Made by a program: the position numbers and the translations under genes
Notes under the pieces: generated by a model
Told to the model about the DNA's origin: nothing
Seen by the model: only the letters and a program-made list of their open reading frames with translations
The model's database searches: none
NCBI RefSeq assembly: GCF_007747655.1
Contig: NZ_CP036274.1
Coordinates: 4,960,001-5,024,000, forward strand
Direction of reading: 5' to 3'
Length of the DNA stretch: 64,000 bases
DNA from: Anatilimnocola aggregata
Lineage (GTDB): Bacteria; Planctomycetota; Planctomycetia; Pirellulales; Pirellulaceae
Shown here: positions 46,876-55,973 of the stretch, piece by piece
How positions within the stretch are numbered: the first letter of the stretch is position 1
Layout: each line of letters opens with the position of its first letter

Positions 46876-46996
46876 ATTTTTTGTCTGTTGTCGCAAGAAG
46901 AGGGCTTGGGCGGCAACTGTTGTTCGGATGAGTCGCCGCGGTCGACTCGGATTCGTCATTGCAAGGATGTCTGTCTTCGCTCAAGGAGTTACTCGA

Positions 46997-48340
46997 ATGA
47001 AAAAGACCAACTATTGGACGGCCGGTTTGCTGGCCGCCGCGCTCGCATCTTCCACCACCTTCGCGCAAGATGCCGAAGGGGTGAAAGTAAAGATTCGCGC
47101 TACCGCCGCGCCGGAAGGGACTGTCACGATCGTTGAAGAAACAGACACCGAAGCCAAACCGACAGAAGGGAAAGAGACGACCAAGCCGCGCAGTTCGCCC
47201 ATCCGCGACCGCGTCCTTAGGCTGTATCAACAGGCTACCGAGAAGGTCGGTGATGAGCCTGGCGAAGCGAATGGCTTCAAGATGCTCGGCCTCAACGTAC
47301 CCACGAGTGAATACTGGATTGGCGTGCAGATAGAACCGCTGCCGGAGCAATTGCGCAAGCATCTGTCTACCAAGCATGGCATTCTTGTGGCGCTCGTTTT
47401 CCCCGAGAGCCCGGCAGCCAAGGCAGAGTTGAAGACCGACGATATTCTGTTGCAAGCGGGCGATACCAAACTCGAAACCGGAGCAGACTTGATCAAGGCA
47501 GTCGACGCCGCCAAAGAGGGTGAGTTGCTATTCACACTGCTCCGCGAAGGGAAAGAGACGACGGCAACGATCAAGCCGATCAAACGCGCGGCTGTCAAAC
47601 TATCGACAACCAAGACCGCCCCTGCCGGTCATGCCGAACGTTTGGAACGCTTGCGTGGCGCTCAGCAACAGTTCGAACGCGCGCTCGAAGCGCTGCGGGC
47701 TGAGACTGCCAATGAAGGGCCGGAAGCGATTGACCTGATGATGGTTCGTCCGGGGGCGTTCATGTTTGGCGCTTCAGCTACGAAGTTGCCCGATGACGTG
47801 ACCATTCAAATGACGCGGGAAGGAAACCAGCCGGCGAAGATTCACGTCAAGCAAGGGGACAAGTCGTGGGATATTACCGCCGATAAACTCGATGAGTTGC
47901 CCAAGGAGCTTCGCCCGCACGTGCAGTCGCTCTTGGGCGGTATGTCGGGCTCGGTGCAATTTGCCCCCGCTGTCGGTGCCACGCAAATGTTCAGTGCGCG
48001 CGTCCCTCACGGCATGAATCTTACCGTGCCGGCGGCACCCGGTGCTGTTCCCGGTGCGCCCGCTGTTCCTTTCAATGTGCAAATTGCTCCCGGAGCACCG
48101 CCCGCCATCGGTTTCAGTACCAAGGCTGGTGCGGCCAACATGCCGCATTTCTCTGGTGCTTGGACCATCGCCCCACCCCTCAGCGCGCTGGACGCAAAAG
48201 TCGATCAGGTGCTGAAGAAACTCGACGCGCTGGCCAGTCCCGACCTGGAGTCGATGAAAGCGGAACTGAAGTCTCTGCGTAAAGAAGTGGATGAATTGCG
48301 CAAGTCGAAGAACGAATCGAATTCGCCCACGAAGGAGTAA
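46997..48340 (+). CDS. Exported PDZ-domain protein
   Basis: A 447-residue protein from MKKTNYWTA with a Sec signal of about 23 residues (TTFAQ) and AAGGAG 8 bases before the start. A PDZ domain spans about 95-185 (WIGVQIEPLPEQL, VFPESPAAKAELKTDDILLQAGDTKL). No protease domain is attached. A Pro/Gly/Ala-rich middle and a C-terminal coiled coil (about 400-440, VDQVLKKLDALASPDLE to KSLRKEVDELRKSK) follow. It lies 121 bases after the anti-sigma gene and may act as its periplasmic sensor or ligand, as PDZ proteins do in sigmaE-type pathways; that is inference. Confidence 0.82.
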   Translation: MKKTNYWTAGLLAAALASSTTFAQDAEGVKVKIRATAAPEGTVTIVEETDTEAKPTEGKETTKPRSSPIRDRVLRLYQQATEKVGDEPGEANGFKMLGLNVPTSEYWIGVQIEPLPEQLRKHLSTKHGILVALVFPESPAAKAELKTDDILLQAGDTKLETGADLIKAVDAAKEGELLFTLLREGKETTATIKPIKRAAVKLSTTKTAPAGHAERLERLRGAQQQFERALEALRAETANEGPEAIDLMMVRPGAFMFGASATKLPDDVTIQMTREGNQPAKIHVKQGDKSWDITADKLDELPKELRPHVQSLLGGMSGSVQFAPAVGATQMFSARVPHGMNLTVPAAPGAVPGAPAVPFNVQIAPGAPPAIGFSTKAGAANMPHFSGAWTIAPPLSALDAKVDQVLKKLDALASPDLESMKAELKSLRKEVDELRKSKNESNSPTKE

Positions 48341-48641
48341 CTTGGCGTTTTTTGGCGGCCGCCGCGGTCCACTGGAGGGCCGCGGAAGCGGAGCAAAAAT
48401 CTTCCCAGCAACGCGATTCAACCTGCTAGCGACACCTTATCCCCTTCCCGATTGTTACCACCTGAATCGCTCAAGTGCTTATTCGCCTTAGCGTGTCGGA
48501 AATCTGCTTCCCGACCCTGGGCGCGATTCAACTCCGTGGTACGTTGAGCCCTTCGATTTTCTCCGAACTCGTCGCTCCTCTCCCTCATCGGAAGCGACGA
48601 GATTATCGTTTGGGCAAGCTCTGCTGGAAGGATATACGCGC
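48341..48641 (+). other. 301-bp intergenic region
   Basis: No gene is supported. Near the start, two CCGCGG copies around TCCACTGGAGGG can fold into a GC-rich hairpin, but no T-run follows it. An AAGGA lies shortly before the GTG at 48642. Confidence 0.4.
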
Positions 48642-49520
48642 GTGGAACGGCTGGATGCGGCGGAGCAATCCGCGACCGAAGGATCACCGGTTGAACAACA
48701 GGACCTGCTGACGGCGGAACTTGTGGCCGCTTCGCAACCCTTCGTGGGTCAGTGGAATCGCCTCGTCAGCACGACGAATTGGGACAAGGGGCGAATCATT
48801 CTCGATTGGCGACAAGCTCTGCTCGCGCAAGAAGCGATCGTCACCGAGTATTCCGACGAAGCCTGGGCCCGCCTGGTCGGTGGTGTCACCGGTCAGCACG
48901 TCGGTCGCCTACGCCGCGTCTTCCAGCGGTTCGGGGCCACGCAGCAGCAGTATGCCGGCCTGTTCTGGAGCCATTTTCAGGCCGCGCTCGATTGGACCGA
49001 TGCCGAAATGTGGCTCGAAGGAGCCGTGCAGCAAAATTGGTCGGTCTCGCGGATGCGCGAACAACGCTGGGAAACACTCGGCGCGGTCGCGGCTGACAAG
49101 CCACGCAGTGAAGACGTCGTCACCAACGAGAAGGACGAAGACTTCGAACCGGCCCGCAATCAAAAGCCCGAAATCTCCGCCAAGTACGAAGACGTGAATG
49201 CGGACGTTACCGGCCCGCGGCACGAGGGTTCCGACTTTGGCGACGAAGGCTCTGGGGGCTCATCGACCCACGGCGCGTATGCCGATCGCGATCAAACAGC
49301 GGGAACTGCGACCGCCGAGCCGATCGACCTCGTACGGCCATTTGCCAACTTGCCGGAACTTCCTGACGATTTGAACGATGCTCTCGAGCAGTTCAAGCTC
49401 GCGATCCTGCATCACAAGACCGACGGCTGGAAGGAAGTTGGGCTCGAGGACGTGCTCCGTTCGCTCGACGCCTTGAAGGTGCTCGCGACGGCACCTTCAC
49501 CCGAGAACGCGCCGTTCTAA
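48642..49520 (+). CDS. Helical protein with acidic linker, unknown
   Basis: A 292-residue protein starting at a GTG with AAGGA about 10 bases upstream. Residues 20-150 form a helical domain (WDKGRIILDWRQALL, YSDEAWARLVGGVTGQHVGRLRRVFQRFG, YAGLFWSHFQAALDW, AEMWLEGAVQQNWSVSRMREQRW) that recalls the helical DNA-binding segments of phage- and ParB-type proteins. An acidic, Gly/Ser-rich linker (about 150-230) and a short helical end (LPELPDDLNDALEQFKLAI) follow. DNA binding is only a guess from the helix pattern. Conserved planctomycete hypothetical is the safe label. Confidence 0.75.
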   Translation: MERLDAAEQSATEGSPVEQQDLLTAELVAASQPFVGQWNRLVSTTNWDKGRIILDWRQALLAQEAIVTEYSDEAWARLVGGVTGQHVGRLRRVFQRFGATQQQYAGLFWSHFQAALDWTDAEMWLEGAVQQNWSVSRMREQRWETLGAVAADKPRSEDVVTNEKDEDFEPARNQKPEISAKYEDVNADVTGPRHEGSDFGDEGSGGSSTHGAYADRDQTAGTATAEPIDLVRPFANLPELPDDLNDALEQFKLAILHHKTDGWKEVGLEDVLRSLDALKVLATAPSPENAPF

Positions 49521-49524
49521 TTTG

Positions 49525-50010
49525 CTATCGACTGGCTTTGTACAGGTTCAGCGTGATGTGCGCCTGGCCTTGATGATGTCCTTCGTGCCAGTTGAGAATG
49601 TGCAGCACGTCTAGAAACGACAGTTTGCGTTCGGCAAGTGCCGGCGGCATCCAAGTCAGCTGGCTATCGTCGAAGGTTCTTAAGGTCGCCAGCAAGTGCT
49701 GGCGACTATCGAGCAGCACCTGGCGAATTTGCGCGGCCGTGGGAATATCGTCGTCGGGCGTGCTGCCACCTTTGAAGCGCGGCACTAGTTCCGCATAAGC
49801 GGCCTTTTTGTCGGCGAGTCGTTCGGTGGCAAACAACTCTTCCGTAATGCCAATGTGCATCAATTGCCAGGCGATGTGCGCGCGGCCGGGACCGGGGCGA
49901 TAGGCGAGCGCACCGTGCAGTTCGGCATCGTGCTCAATTTTGTCGAGCAGGGCCAAAGTGCGGGTGCGGTTGAATTGCATAGCGGCCAACAACCTCTCAA
50001 CAGTCGACAT
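49525..50010 (-). CDS. DinB-family protein
   Basis: A 161-residue four-helix protein of the DinB/YfiT metalloenzyme superfamily. The metal-binding His set appears as H52 in IAWQLMHIG and the GHHQGQ segment near the C-terminus (WHEGHHQGQAHI). Family members include thiol-dependent transferases; the substrate is unknown. It converges on the helical protein at 48642-49520, with only 4 bases between stops. Confidence 0.9.
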   Translation of the reverse strand: MSTVERLLAAMQFNRTRTLALLDKIEHDAELHGALAYRPGPGRAHIAWQLMHIGITEELFATERLADKKAAYAELVPRFKGGSTPDDDIPTAAQIRQVLLDSRQHLLATLRTFDDSQLTWMPPALAERKLSFLDVLHILNWHEGHHQGQAHITLNLYKASR

Positions 50011-50034
50011 GCGTGTTCCTTTCCGGAGATCCGC

Positions 50035-50559
50035 TTATTCCACTTCCGTGATTGTCGCCGCAGCGCGGCGCTCTTCGATTTTTTCGAGTTCAAGGTCGGC
50101 TTCTTCCGCCGTCTTGCGCCCATAGGCCACTTCCAGCATCAGGACTGTTTCGTCGGACAGGCCGATGCGCTCGGCAATTTCCATCGCCCGTTGATAGCTG
50201 GCCCGCGAGACGAGCGGAATGTAATACGTTCCCCAGAATCCCGCCATAGCCGCGGCAGCTAAAACCCCCAGTCCGACTGCGCCATCCGTTCGTTTCTCGG
50301 CCAACGAGATGATGCAGCCAATCACGCCCGCGACAAAGCCAACAAACAATCCCGCCCGCAGCCAGGCAACCAGAATGCTTTTGAAGCTCATGGGGAGCTG
50401 CACGCCGCGAAACTCGTCGCCGTGCTCTTCGAGAATGAAGTACGATCCGGTGGGAATGAGCGGCACATAGTTGACGTGAAAAAACTGCGTCGAGACGTGG
50501 CCAATGCGTGGCACTTCGTCCACTTTGCCCATCAGCTTCGTTCCGAATTGCAAGGCCAC
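50035..50559 (-). CDS. Membrane protein of unknown function
   Basis: A 174-residue protein from a GTG at 50559, preceded by AGGA 8 bases upstream; the ORF extends to 50955 but that part reads as non-coding. The N-terminal domain (VALQFGTKLMGKVDEVPR, HVNYVPLIPTGSYF) is a type I recall from planctomycete proteins. Two or three membrane helices lie around residues 75-130 (LFVGFVAGVIGCIISLA, LGVLAAAAMAGFWGTYYIP). A Glu/Arg-rich soluble tail ends it. It sits 24 bases upstream of the DinB gene on the same strand. Confidence 0.75.
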   Translation of the reverse strand: MALQFGTKLMGKVDEVPRIGHVSTQFFHVNYVPLIPTGSYFILEEHGDEFRGVQLPMSFKSILVAWLRAGLFVGFVAGVIGCIISLAEKRTDGAVGLGVLAAAAMAGFWGTYYIPLVSRASYQRAMEIAERIGLSDETVLMLEVAYGRKTAEEADLELEKIEERRAAATITEVE

Positions 50560-50775
50560 GGCGTTATTCCTGCGAGTGTCGAAGGTAATAGCACTGATTC
50601 TATCGCACGCAGGATGGAGCGCGGGAGGTTGGGCCAGAAGATCAACGCAACCCCCGCGCACCTGCCCCTCGTCCCGTGGTGACAAACCGCTACAATCGCA
50701 TGATATCTGCAAGCATCGCTGGCTCTCTCTGCTGGCACCATGATCGGGCCGGAAGGCCTTAGTTAGGACGACCAC

Positions 50776-53022
50776 ATGCGAGTCTGGCCGGGACAACCTT
50801 ATCCGCTGGGAGCTACTTGGGACGGTCGCGGGGTGAACTTCGCCATCTTTTCGGAGAATGCCACCAAGGTCGAGCTGTGCTTGTTTCCTTCCGTTAAAGG
50901 GAAGGGAGAATCGCATCGCATCACTCTCCCCGAACAGACCGACATGGTCTGGCACGGCTACTTGCCGGAAGTGCTGCCGCGGCAGTTATACGGCTATCGA
51001 GTGCATGGGCCATACGAACCACACAACGGCCATCGCTTCAATCCCAACAAGGTGCTGCTCGATCCCTACGCACGGGCCATTGGTCGCACCACCAAGTGGC
51101 ACGACTCGCTGTTTGGTTACGAGATTGGTCATGCCGACGGCGATTTGTCCTTCGATGCGCGCGATAACGCCAAGTACGCGCCGCTAGGGGTCGTCGTCGA
51201 TCCTGCATTCACCTGGGGGGCCGATGCGCCGCCCCGCACCCCCTGGCATCGCACTGTCATTTACGAAGCGCACGTGACGGGCCTAACCAAGCTTCATCCG
51301 CAAGTGCCGGAGAAACTACGCGGCACATACGCCGGGCTCGCGAGTGAGCCGATGATCCGTCACATGAAGGAACTCGGAGTGACGGCGGTCGAACTGATGC
51401 CCGTGCATCATCACCTGGAAGATCGCCACTTGCTCGAAAAAGGTCTGTCGAATTACTGGGGCTATAACACGCTCGGTTTTTTCGCGACGGAGGCTTCGTA
51501 CTCCGCCAGCCGTGGCAGTTCGGCCGTGCGCGAATTCAAGTCGATGGTCCGCGCGCTACATGCCGCTAACATCGAGGTGATTCTCGACGTCGTTTACAAC
51601 CATACGGCCGAAGGGAACCAGATGGGCCCGACGATGTCGCTGCGAGGCATCGACAATGCTTCTTATTACCGCACGGTCGGCGATAACCAGCGTTATTACA
51701 TGGACTACACCGGCTGCGGCAATACGCTGAACATGCGTCATCCGCGCGTGCTGCAGTTGATTATGGACAGCTTGCGGTATTGGGTGCTGGAGATGCACGT
51801 CGACGGCTTCCGCTTCGATCTGGCCAGTACGCTGGCGCGCGAACTGCACGAAGTCGATAAGCTCGGCGCGTTCTTCGACATCATTCACCAGGACCCGATC
51901 ATTTCGCAGGTCAAGCTGATCGCCGAACCCTGGGACTTGGGCGAAGGTGGTTACCAGGTCGGTAACTTCCCTGCACAGTGGACCGAGTGGAACGGCAAGT
52001 ATCGCGATTGCGTCCGCCGCTTCTGGCGCGGCGACGGTGGCGCGATGAGCGAATTCGCCACGCGGTTGGCCGGCAGTGCCGACTTGTATGGCCACAGCGG
52101 ACGCAAGCCATACGCGAGCATTAATTTTGTCACGTGCCACGATGGTTTCTCGCTGCAAGACCTGGTGAGTTACAACGAGAAGCACAACATGGCCAATGGC
52201 GAAGATAATCGAGACGGGGCCAACGACAACGAGAGTTGGAACTGCGGCGCCGAAGGCCCCACCGACAATCCCGAGATCCTCGCGCTCCGCGAGCAGCAGA
52301 AGCGAAACCTGATCGCCACGCTGTTGCTCTCGCAGGGTGTGCCGATGATTCTGGCCGGCGACGAATTGAGCCATTCGCAAAACGGCAACAACAACACCTA
52401 TTGCCAGGACAACGAACTGACCTGGCTCAACTGGGATCTGAACGACGAGCAAAAGCAGTTTCTCGATCTGGTTCGGCGGGCGGTCCGCCTGCACGCCGAA
52501 CAACCGGTGTTGCGTCGGCGAACGTTTTTTCGTGGTCGTCCGCTGCGCGGCTCCGAGATCAAAGACATCACGTTCTTCGATACGGTCGGCAACGAAATGT
52601 CGGACCAAGACTGGAATGCCGGCTTCGTCCGCACCTTGGCGCTGCGCTTGGCCGGCGATGCAATTCCTGAAACCGACGAACAGGGGAACCCAATTTTTGG
52701 CGACACACTGTTGCTGCTGTTCAATGCTCACTCCGAGGCGGTCGGCTTTCAACTGCCGCCACGAGCCAGCAACAGCACGCCGTGGGAGATCGTGCTCTAT
52801 ACGTCGACCAATCCGCCCGAAGCAGTCGCCAATCCAGAAGCCGAGGCCAAGCTCACCATTCCAGCACGCAGCCTCGCGGTGCTGCGTACCGCCCGCATCG
52901 AAGTCGAACCAGTGGGAATTCCAGCGGCAACCGTTCCGATTCCGATTCCACTCGCCGAAACAACGCCGCCGATCACACCCGTGATCCCCGAGCCACCTCC
53001 TACGCCGCCGCCATCGGCGTGA
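50776..53022 (+). CDS. glgX: Glycogen debranching enzyme (isoamylase type)
   Basis: A 748-residue GH13 enzyme that hydrolyses alpha-1,6 branches of glycogen. An N-terminal CBM48 (about 8-100, [18 protein letters not shown]) precedes the barrel with D348 as nucleophile (GFRFDLAS), E384 as acid/base (IAEPWD) and D456 (TCHDGFS). The barrel length is normal, while the last 40 residues form a Pro-rich tail ([13 protein letters not shown] to PPPSA) that I do not expect in other GlgX proteins. No glycogen synthase or phosphorylase gene lies nearby. Confidence 0.95.
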   Translation: MRVWPGQPYPLGATWDGRGVNFAIFSENATKVELCLFPSVKGKGESHRITLPEQTDMVWHGYLPEVLPRQLYGYRVHGPYEPHNGHRFNPNKVLLDPYARAIGRTTKWHDSLFGYEIGHADGDLSFDARDNAKYAPLGVVVDPAFTWGADAPPRTPWHRTVIYEAHVTGLTKLHPQVPEKLRGTYAGLASEPMIRHMKELGVTAVELMPVHHHLEDRHLLEKGLSNYWGYNTLGFFATEASYSASRGSSAVREFKSMVRALHAANIEVILDVVYNHTAEGNQMGPTMSLRGIDNASYYRTVGDNQRYYMDYTGCGNTLNMRHPRVLQLIMDSLRYWVLEMHVDGFRFDLASTLARELHEVDKLGAFFDIIHQDPIISQVKLIAEPWDLGEGGYQVGNFPAQWTEWNGKYRDCVRRFWRGDGGAMSEFATRLAGSADLYGHSGRKPYASINFVTCHDGFSLQDLVSYNEKHNMANGEDNRDGANDNESWNCGAEGPTDNPEILALREQQKRNLIATLLLSQGVPMILAGDELSHSQNGNNNTYCQDNELTWLNWDLNDEQKQFLDLVRRAVRLHAEQPVLRRRTFFRGRPLRGSEIKDITFFDTVGNEMSDQDWNAGFVRTLALRLAGDAIPETDEQGNPIFGDTLLLLFNAHSEAVGFQLPPRASNSTPWEIVLYTSTNPPEAVANPEAEAKLTIPARSLAVLRTARIEVEPVGIPAATVPIPIPLAETTPPITPVIPEPPPTPPPSA

Positions 53023-53419
53023 AATAGGCTGGCATTCACTTTCCGTCAGGTTTCTGCCCCGGCGCGCAGGTGGCGCAAGACCGGGAAAGGAGTGACAGGC
53101 CGGAGGCTTGTCCCACGGTTAGATCACCCGCTACCGATGCGACTATTCTGCCAGCAACAGTTGAATCTGGCGGTAAACCGGCGAGAATGCAGGCACGCGT
53201 GTTGGCAGGTAGAGGCGGGAGTGTTCCACGAATTGGCGGGGATTGATTAATTCAACCACGTGTCCTGTTCGCAACGGCAATTCCAGAAATATCGACGTAA
53301 CACTCTTCTGGACAGCAGGTTGCAACTTAAACACGCTGTGCCCCAGCCGCGACAACACCAGTCAAACAAATTCGTTTCGGAACTTTCCTCACAGCAGCCG
53401 CGTCCAAGGCGATGACAAC
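53023..53419 (+). other. 397-bp intergenic region
   Basis: Between glgX and the second ECF sigma gene. A minus-strand ORF of 71 codons (53143-53358) has passable codon use and is listed separately with low confidence. The sigma frame runs upstream to 53243 but the GTG at 53420 is preferred. I see no clear terminator after glgX. Confidence 0.4.
53143..53358 (-). CDS. Possible small hypothetical protein
   Basis: A 71-residue frame (MLSRLGHSVFKLQPAVQKS at the start, ending PVYRQIQLLLAE). It does not overlap any accepted gene, the composition is protein-like and third-position GC is moderate. Against it: no clear Shine-Dalgarno and no family I recognise. It would be divergent from the ECF sigma gene. 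Confidence 0.3.
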   Translation of the reverse strand: MLSRLGHSVFKLQPAVQKSVTSIFLELPLRTGHVVELINPRQFVEHSRLYLPTRVPAFSPVYRQIQLLLAE

Positions 53420-54001
53420 GTGACGCACGACGACGGACACTTAATCCAGGCAACCTTGCGAGGCGACTCGCAAGCCTATGGCAAACTGGTGCAAAAGTAC
53501 CAGGACCGGTTGCTCACGGCTTTGGTGCACGTTTGTTCGTCGCGACACGAAGCGGAAGATGCCTTGCAGGACGCGTTCGTGCAGGCCTATCTCAAGCTTT
53601 CGTCATTCGCCGGAGGAAGTGCGTTTTACACTTGGCTGTACCGCATTGCTTTCAACACGGCCATCAGTCGGCGGCGAAGACGAAGGGATGAGAGTTCGGT
53701 CGAACAGAATCGCGAACTGACGGGCGAGGAGCCAGAAGACGACGGCGAAGGGGTGGATGAAAACCTGCTTCGCCAGGAACGAGCGGTGCAAGTGCAACGA
53801 GCCTTGGGCAAGTTGAGCGACGAACACCGGGCGATCCTCGTGCTGCGAGAAGTAGATGGCTGCGATTACGACCACATTGCCGACATTTTGGAATTGCCGG
53901 TGGGAACGGTTCGCAGTCGGTTGCATCGAGCACGGTTGCACTTGAAAGAAGAGTTATCCGCGATCCTGCAAGCCGAGGGTAGCGAAGACGGATACGGATG
54001 A
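53420..54001 (+). CDS. ECF RNA polymerase sigma factor, second copy
   Basis: A 193-residue sigma-70 factor of the RpoE/SigW type, from a GTG at 53420 with AAGGCGA about 10 bases upstream; the frame is open further upstream to 53243. Region 2 is AYGKLVQKYQDRLLTALV to DALQDAFVQAYLKLSSF with FYTWLYRIAFNTAISRRRR, and region 4 is AILVLREVDGCDYDHIADILELPVGTVRSRLHRAR. It is followed by an anti-sigma gene 104 bases downstream. This pair is only distantly like the one at 45.6 kb. Confidence 0.93.
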   Translation: MTHDDGHLIQATLRGDSQAYGKLVQKYQDRLLTALVHVCSSRHEAEDALQDAFVQAYLKLSSFAGGSAFYTWLYRIAFNTAISRRRRRRDESSVEQNRELTGEEPEDDGEGVDENLLRQERAVQVQRALGKLSDEHRAILVLREVDGCDYDHIADILELPVGTVRSRLHRARLHLKEELSAILQAEGSEDGYG

Positions 54002-54105
54002 GTTGAACAGGCAACGAGTGAAAACGACAGATCGGCCGATGCCGGTCGATAACAGGCGGAACCTAAAGGATTAACGTTCCCTTCAAGCCGAGTGATGAGA
54101 GCGAA

Positions 54106-55086
54106 ATGAAAAGTTCGATCCACGATGAACGCATCAGCAGCTATCTCGATGACGCTTTGCCAGAAGCCGAACGAGTGGCGTTTCAGACTCAGTTGGCGCA
54201 CGATCCGACGCTGCAACAGCACGTCTCCGATCTGCAGCAGCTGCGACGAGACGTCGCGACGTTGCCGCGTTTCTCGGTGAAAGAAGGCTTTGCCCAGCGA
54301 GTGGTCGCAGCTGCCTTGGCAGCCAAAGCTCACGAAGCGAAAGCAAACGAAACCAAAGTCGCTCCGGCTCAGCGGCCCAGCACAACTCGCCGCCTGATTG
54401 TGGCAGCTCTGGCAGTGGCCGCTTCGGCCGCCTTTGTCATGGCTTCGCTCCCTTGGCTCCATCGCGGCGATGAACCGCTGGCCAACAACGGCAACCCCGT
54501 CGTTGCCCAAGAAACCAATCCACTTTCAGCCGTCGTCGCCGCTTTGCCCAGCGATGACGAAACCCTGATTTTGCGAATTCGCTCGCCCAAAGACCTGGCA
54601 GCGGGCAAGTTACTACGCGAAGCCTTCGCCCAACAAGGAATTGAGAAGCGGCGTCCTTCGGACACAACGGTTCGTGGCCCCGCGGTTGGCAATGCCTATC
54701 GCAATCAATTGCGGAACGACACGACCATCGATCGGAGCCAGCTGACCACAGCAGCCGATGCGCTGTACGTTGAAATGTCGGCCGAAGAATTGGAACTCGC
54801 CCTGAGCGAAGTTGCCAAGCCGAATGAAAAAGTAGAGTTTCACCCCGCAGGGCTGCTCGCCGTTGCCGCCAGCACCACCGGTGGCAAGGGAGTGCAAGGG
54901 GCAGGTGAATCTGAGGCGGTTAAGGGTGGCCAAGCCACTTCGCAGGAATTCATCCAAGAACTGAGCCCCAGCTTGTTCCGCCTGCAGAAGACACCGGTAC
55001 AACCTAGCAGCACAAACAAGACCGCAAAGGAAGTTGCCCCCGGTCGTAAGGTGCGGGTGCTGATTCTGATTGAAAACGCGGAGTAG
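54106..55086 (+). CDS. Membrane anti-sigma factor, second copy
   Basis: A 326-residue protein starting MKSSIHDERISSYLDDALPEAER, the acidic sigma-binding end common to planctomycete anti-sigma factors. One transmembrane helix lies at about 90-112 (LIVAALAVAASAAFVMASLPW). The C-terminal 200 residues would be periplasmic and are rich in Ala, Gln and Glu with no known sensor domain. The gene follows the ECF sigma at 53420-54001 and should bind its product. Confidence 0.85.
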   Translation: MKSSIHDERISSYLDDALPEAERVAFQTQLAHDPTLQQHVSDLQQLRRDVATLPRFSVKEGFAQRVVAAALAAKAHEAKANETKVAPAQRPSTTRRLIVAALAVAASAAFVMASLPWLHRGDEPLANNGNPVVAQETNPLSAVVAALPSDDETLILRIRSPKDLAAGKLLREAFAQQGIEKRRPSDTTVRGPAVGNAYRNQLRNDTTIDRSQLTTAADALYVEMSAEELELALSEVAKPNEKVEFHPAGLLAVAASTTGGKGVQGAGESEAVKGGQATSQEFIQELSPSLFRLQKTPVQPSSTNKTAKEVAPGRKVRVLILIENAE

Positions 55087-55362
55087 GTGGCGGCTCCTCG
55101 AATTCATCATGTGTGGGAAACCTGAAGCCTCAGCGAGGAGAGCGAGCGGGACGCACGGAAGCATATTTCTCTCGTGATTCGTTGGGATGACGCAGGTTGC
55201 GCAATTGAACTCGGCAAATCGAATGGTCTGGCAACCACGACGGCTCTTCACCGCGATCAGCACGCGCCTCGCTCACGCTTCGGGTCTCCTCAAATACGGC
55301 AAAACCGAGTGTCAGCACCCCGACATCATGCTGGCGTGATCGTCTCCTTTTTTTCGCGGTCG

Positions 55363-55935
55363 TGACCAGACGTGTCACGCGCTGAGCATCTAATATTCAA
55401 CAGGTGCTCTTTCTCAATTTGGTAAGTATAGCGCGATCATTGCGCATATTGTCTACAGTTGTTTGTCACGATGTCTGGGCATCTTGCCGGCTCACTGCCG
55501 CGGGGTTTGAGCGAAGTTTCCCAGCGGATAATGGAAACTTTCCGTTAGCCCGTCATTGCCTGAACAGTGCGATGCCCGATCACGCGGCACTCGGATAATG
55601 GAAATTGAAAAGTGAGGTTTCCACATCGTGGCAAGGACTTAGGGCGAGAGCAGTCGGCACAATCCCTTGGCACGCCGATCGTTACGAGAAAATGGAAACT
55701 TTGCAAATCTCTTCACTTAGCGGAAATTTCCTGTTTGCCGTATTACGCGAACAGTTCGATGCTCGATCAGGCGGCACCCGGATAATGGAAATTGAAAACG
55801 GAGGTTTCCAGGGTTCGGTAATGACTTGCGTCGAGCGCATAGTGCGCAAATGTCTGGCAGCACACTTGTTACGAGATAATGGAAACTTCTCGCGCAATTG
55901 CACTTAGCGGAAATTTCCTGTTCCAGTTGGTTTGC
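55363..55935 (+). repeat. Interspersed non-coding element, copy 2
   Basis: The head (55363-55419) aligns without gaps to 10414-10470, about 40 of 57 bases identical. A partial motif unit lies at about 55520-55561 (GGATAATGGAAACTTTCC followed by GTTAG), and then two full 187-bp units. Motifs GGATAATGGAAA, GGAAATTTCCTGTT and GGTTTCC recur throughout and often face each other, so the stretch can fold or offer paired protein-binding sites. No ORF is credible. The element lies between two gene ends, so it need not carry promoters for neighbours. Confidence 0.7.
55562..55935 (+). repeat. 187-bp tandem duplication
   Basis: Units 55562-55748 and 55749-55935 both begin GAACAGT-CGATGC and align without indels, with about 133 of 187 identical bases by hand. 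Landmarks repeat exactly 187 bases apart: GGATAATGG at 55593 and 55780, GTTACGAGA at 55681 and 55868, CACTTAGCGG at 55714 and 55901. Three blocks are almost unchanged (first 60 bases; the GTTACGAGA-ATGGAAACTT block; the CACTTAGCGGAAATTTCCTGTT block), while stretches between them are about as different as random sequence. Confidence 0.85.
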
Positions 55936-55973
55936 GGCGTTCTCGGGAGGAGGGAAAGCTCCCCTTGTGCGAT

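Larger units (their letters stand above)
55087..55973 (+). other. 887-bp convergent non-coding region
   Basis: No gene is supported between the anti-sigma gene and the convergent PPC-domain gene. The first part (55105-55300) contains GCGAGGAGAGCGAGCG and, further on, GCCTCGCTCACGCTTCGGGT, roughly inverted GAGCGAG-type words that look like short dispersed repeats. From 55363 the interspersed element begins and fills the rest. Confidence 0.6.

Noticed and set aside
48350-48400. GC-rich hairpin after the PDZ gene as a terminator
   Set aside because: The stem is imperfect and no T-run follows on the + strand; the T-run lies before the stem instead.
51556-52752. 398-codon antisense ORF inside glgX
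   Set aside because: glgX has all catalytic residues on the + strand, and the antisense frame has no domain or start signal.
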